Shown in pieces: positions 61,289-64,000 of a stretch of 64,000 bases of DNA. The DNA is taken from positions 62,001 to 126,000 of the forward strand of contig LGFI01000002.1 in the NCBI GenBank assembly GCA_001508155.1, in the 5' to 3' direction. This stretch comes from Acetothermia bacterium 64_32 (GTDB lineage Bacteria; Bipolaricaulota; Bipolaricaulia; Bipolaricaulales; Bipolaricaulaceae). Position numbers and translations under genes: made by a program. A model generated the notes under the pieces. It was not told the DNA's origin, made no database searches, and worked only from the letters and a program-made list of their open reading frames with translations. Each line of letters begins with the position of its first letter. Within the stretch, counting starts at the first letter, position 1.

Positions 61289-62265
61289 TCCGGCTTGGGG
61301 AAAAGGCTCGTTCGGGGGAGGGAGAAGCCCTCCGGGAACGGGTCCCCCTCCTCAAGTACCAGCGTCCCAAGGCCCGTTACATACGCCCTCCCCGTTATCT
61401 CCGGCACCACCGCCACCCGATCCCCCACCTGCGTCTCCCCCACCAGCCTGCCCAAAAACTCCGTCCCCAGGATCCCCTGGTAGCGGTAGGGCTCACCCAA
61501 GCCCAGCCTCCCCTGGGAGTAGAGGAAGGCCATCTTGGCACAGGTCCCGGTGCCACAAGGGGACCGGTCCACCTGCCCCTCCCCGAAGATCACCACGTTC
61601 CTTGGGGGTCTACCTTCCCGGTAGAACTCCACCAGTTCCACCGAGAGGGGTCGGCCGGTCCCAGGATGCCGGAAGCCCCCTTTTCGGTTGGCCCAACCCA
61701 TGATGTCCAGCCCCAACCGGACCGCCTCGGGCAGGGCCTCCGGGGTGAGGGGGATCCCGCAAGACCCAGCGTCCACCAGGGCGAACAGGTTCCCCCCGTA
61801 GGAAAGGTGCACCCTCAACCCTCCCCGGGAAAGCTCCCCCAGGTAGAATGCCGGCACATTGCGGACGGTGACGTTTCCCTCCCGGTCCAGGCGGCAGTGC
61901 ACCAGCCCGGCCGGGGTGTCGAAGGCCACCTCCTCCCCGGAGAGCCAGCCCAAAGCCCGAAGGGCGGCGGCGGCCCCGATGGTCCCATGGCCACACATGG
62001 AAAGGTACCCTCCCCCGTGCATGAAGATCAGGCCCCAGTTCGCCTCCGGCCGGCTGGGGGGAAGAAGAAAGGCGGCGAACATGTCCACATGCCCCCGCGG
62101 CTCCTGTACGATGAGCCTGCGTAGGCCATCGTGGTTTTCGGCCAGCCACCTCGCCTTCTCCCCCACCGTCCCGGGCGGCAAGGGGGGAAGCCCCCCCACC
62201 ACGATCCGGGTCGGCTCCCCGGCAGTGTGGGTGTCCACCACCTGCACCAGGCGGGACACCTTCAT
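61285..62265 (-). CDS. Proline racemase family protein (4-hydroxyproline epimerase-like)
   Basis: 326 aa from ATG 62265 (ATGA overlap with the DUF917 gene). VDTHTAGEPTRIV at the N-terminus is the family opening. Both catalytic cysteines are present: C91 in MCGHGTIG and C237 in SPCGTGTCAKMA. Two cysteines fit racemase or epimerase activity, whereas trans-3-hydroxyproline dehydratases carry Thr at the second site. Either proline or 4-hydroxyproline could be the substrate. Confidence 0.88.
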   Translation of the reverse strand: MKVSRLVQVVDTHTAGEPTRIVVGGLPPLPPGTVGEKARWLAENHDGLRRLIVQEPRGHVDMFAAFLLPPSRPEANWGLIFMHGGGYLSMCGHGTIGAAAALRALGWLSGEEVAFDTPAGLVHCRLDREGNVTVRNVPAFYLGELSRGGLRVHLSYGGNLFALVDAGSCGIPLTPEALPEAVRLGLDIMGWANRKGGFRHPGTGRPLSVELVEFYREGRPPRNVVIFGEGQVDRSPCGTGTCAKMAFLYSQGRLGLGEPYRYQGILGTEFLGRLVGETQVGDRVAVVPEITGRAYVTGLGTLVLEEGDPFPEGFSLPRTSLFPKPE

Positions 62266-63404
62266 CCGGTCCCCTCCATCAGCTTTTCCACCGGGATATA
62301 GTCGCACTCGTAACCGAAATAGCGGGGGCCAAAGGTCTCTATCCCCTTGGGGCAGCGCATCCTCTCGTAGGCGGGGATGAGGACCACCGTGCCCCGATAC
62401 CCGTAGCGGACGATATCTGTCCTGATGGGCTCCCCCGTGGCCGGGTCCAGGATGCAGATGAGGTCAGGGGGCATGCACCGCAGGTCCCCGTCCACCCTCA
62501 GGGTGAGCCACTCGTTCTGGAAGTCGATGGTGGCCTTGTGCCCTTTGAACTCCTCTATCCCCTCCATGGTAATGCGGCCCAGGGAAAAGCCTTTCGTCTT
62601 CTCGGCCCCGAACTCCCGGTTTATGTCCACGATCTTCCCCTGGAAGGCCCGGTAGCCCTTGGTTAGGGAAAGCACCTCCTCTATCGGGTCCAGGTGCTTC
62701 CTTCGCGCCTCCATCACCCGCCGCCCGAGCTCCCACGCGAGGGAAATGGAGCGGAGGATGGCCGTCTCTTTGAGCTGTTTTCCCGTCATGGGGTACCCGG
62801 CGATCCAGGAGATGCCGCCGTAGGCCATGGCGGCGTTGCGGATGATGCGTTCGGCCATGAGGGCGTCTTGGGTGTCGGCGATGGTCACGTGGCCCTTCTC
62901 GTCGGCGGCCACGGTGGGGGAGGGGGAGACGCCGTGGATGTAAAAGGAGGTCATCTGCAGCTCCGGAAAGGCCCGGCCCATGCCGTCTGCGTCGATCACC
63001 GGCACCCCAACAGCCCCGGCCACCGCCATGGGGACCGGGGTGTTCACCCCCCCTGCCTCCGGGGGAACCACCGCCTGGACCGGCTTCCCCAGGTACCTCC
63101 CCAGGGCCTGGTAGCACCAGAAGAGCTCCCGGCCGCCCGGGGGTTTTTCGGTGAGGACCAGGGCCGCCCCCAGGCACCCAGCGATGGCGGCCAGGGCCTC
63201 GTCCGGCATGTCGTCAGGGTCTACAAGGAGGATCTCCTTCCCCTCCTCCAACACGCTCAGGGCCCAAAGGAGGCCGATCTCCGGGTCCCCCCCGCCCCCG
63301 GTGGCCAGGATCGATGCCCCCAGGGTGATCTCCTGGAGGGCGGCCCGATCGATCTCCCGGAACTCCTTAACCCCCCAATCGGCCAAGATGTCCCTTGCCG
63401 CCAA
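62262..63404 (-). CDS. DUF917-domain protein
   Basis: 380 aa with a TTG start after [58 protein letters not shown] and the C-terminal PDLICILDPATGEPI are typical of DUF917 proteins, which occur beside hydantoinase-type enzymes. The biochemical function is not settled. Here it lies between an M24 peptidase and a proline racemase-family gene, which hints at a step in imino acid or cyclic-amide breakdown. Confidence 0.85.
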   Translation of the reverse strand: MAARDILADWGVKEFREIDRAALQEITLGASILATGGGGDPEIGLLWALSVLEEGKEILLVDPDDMPDEALAAIAGCLGAALVLTEKPPGGRELFWCYQALGRYLGKPVQAVVPPEAGGVNTPVPMAVAGAVGVPVIDADGMGRAFPELQMTSFYIHGVSPSPTVAADEKGHVTIADTQDALMAERIIRNAAMAYGGISWIAGYPMTGKQLKETAILRSISLAWELGRRVMEARRKHLDPIEEVLSLTKGYRAFQGKIVDINREFGAEKTKGFSLGRITMEGIEEFKGHKATIDFQNEWLTLRVDGDLRCMPPDLICILDPATGEPIRTDIVRYGYRGTVVLIPAYERMRCPKGIETFGPRYFGYECDYIPVEKLMEGTG

Positions 63405-63416
63405 CCCCCCTCCTTT

Positions 63417-64000
63417 CTAAACCAGATCCCGCGGGGAGCTTGTGAGGACCTGGCAGCCGTCCTCGGTCACCACCACCATGTCCTCCACCCGAGCCGCCCC
63501 CACCCCGGGGAGGTAGATCCCGGGCTCCACCGTCATCACCATGCCCGGGGAAAGCTCGTAATCCGAGGACCGGTCCAGGATGGGTAGCTCGTGGATGGCC
63601 AGCCCCACCCCGTGGCCGGTGATGTGGGGGAAGTACTCTCCCCACCCTGCCCGCTCGATCACCTCCCGGGCCGCCTGGTCCACCTCGTGGGCGCGCACCC
63701 CGGGACGGATGGCCGCCAGGGCCGCCGCCTGGGCCTCCCTGGCCACCTGGAAGAGTTCCCGCTGCCTCTTCGCCGGCTCCCCCACGGCGAAGGTCCGGGT
63801 GAGATCCGAACAGTACCCTTGGTAGACCGCCCCCATGTCAAGGAGCGCAAGCTCCCCCTCCGCCAGGGCCTTCTCGGTGGCCACCCGCTGAGGAAGCCAG
63901 GCGTTCTCCCCCGACATGAAAAAAGCCTCAAAGGAAGGCCCCTCGGCCCCAAAGCGTCGGGTTAGGTACTCCACCCACCCCACGAGCTCCTGCTCCCGCA
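63417..64000 (-). CDS. M24 family metallopeptidase (Xaa-Pro type), N-terminus outside window
   Basis: About 194 codons of the C-terminal pita-bread domain. The five metal ligands are recognisable in order: Asp in LLDMGAVYQGYCSD (two), His in ITGHGVGLAIHE, Glu in TVEPGIYLPG and Glu in RVEDMVVVT. The frame is open through base 64000 (REQELVGWVEYL), so the N-terminal part is missing here. Xaa-Pro dipeptidase or aminopeptidase activity is likely and would feed proline or hydroxyproline into the downstream enzymes. Confidence 0.9.
   Translation of the reverse strand, partial: REQELVGWVEYLTRRFGAEGPSFEAFFMSGENAWLPQRVATEKALAEGELALLDMGAVYQGYCSDLTRTFAVGEPAKRQRELFQVAREAQAAALAAIRPGVRAHEVDQAAREVIERAGWGEYFPHITGHGVGLAIHELPILDRSSDYELSPGMVMTVEPGIYLPGVGAARVEDMVVVTEDGCQVLTSSPRDLV

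Noticed and set aside
1-64000. tRNA, rRNA, CRISPR, insertion-sequence or prophage elements
   Set aside because: No tRNA-like clover leaf, rRNA segment, spaced direct repeats, transposase or phage gene was found in any intergenic gap or reading frame.

Overview
This is a GC-rich, densely packed bacterial chromosome segment with genes on both strands. Most neighbours abut or overlap by 4 nt (ATGA/GTGA), and no stretch over 300 bp lacks a gene. I see no rRNA, tRNA, CRISPR array, insertion sequence or prophage. The gene set suggests a diderm anaerobe living on peptides and amino acids. It has class III ribonucleotide reductase (nrdDG), a four-subunit 2-oxoacid:ferredoxin oxidoreductase, peptide and branched-chain amino acid ABC importers, and a proline/hydroxyproline-type catabolic cluster. 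An LptF/G-like permease, LptD-like sequence, a YidC with a large periplasmic domain and a TolB-like protein point to an outer membrane. My best guess is a deep-branching lineage such as Bipolaricaulota/Acetothermia. That is inference only, because no marker here settles it.

Layout. (1) 1-11282, minus: miaB, a PfkB-family sugar kinase, a CBS protein and dinG; then, from its own promoter, a glycosyltransferase, rpiB, a CaCA antiporter, rho, a LysM/M23 protein, murA and hflX (cut by the window edge). (2) 11350-14851, plus: a 979-residue LptF/G permease fused to an LptD/OstA-like region, then a CDP-alcohol phosphatidyltransferase-like protein; ruvB converges on it. (3) 15912-18481, plus: TolB-like protein, ribF, tsaB, rpmB. 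(4) 18506-24623, plus: a peptide ABC transporter with an internal terminator, then an S1-domain protein. (5) 25145-28326, plus: 2-oxoacid:ferredoxin oxidoreductase (delta, alpha, beta, gamma) and a NUDIX hydrolase. (6) 28288-37456, minus: glmU-prs-rplY-pth and clpC-radA-disA-punA, an order reminiscent of Firmicutes. (7) 37558-43336, plus: trpS, then livKHMGF behind a leader peptide rich in Val/Ile/Leu codons and an intrinsic terminator. (8) 43333-46151, minus: nrdD-nrdG. (9) 46300-47468, plus: rpsT with an AUU start codon, then secF. (10) 47465-50137, minus: yidC, khpB/jag, a TagA/WecG-type transferase. (11) 50223-55803, plus: ribE-ribBA-ribH-hisS-tkt. (12) 55800-64000: a small membrane zinc-ribbon protein (minus), cysK-cysE behind a leader ORF with Cys/Ser codons (plus), then a minus-strand cluster of M24 peptidase, DUF917 protein, proline racemase-family enzyme, a livF remnant, a multi-cofactor FAD protein and a DadA-like FAD oxidoreductase.

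Main points to follow up: the LptFG-LptD fusion; the AUU start of rpsT; the liv and cys leaders; a recurring pattern of promoter -10 boxes 7-11 nt before start codons, which suggests leaderless mRNAs; four convergent gene pairs that share a CTAG stop; and active-site substitutions in DisA and the PfkB kinase.
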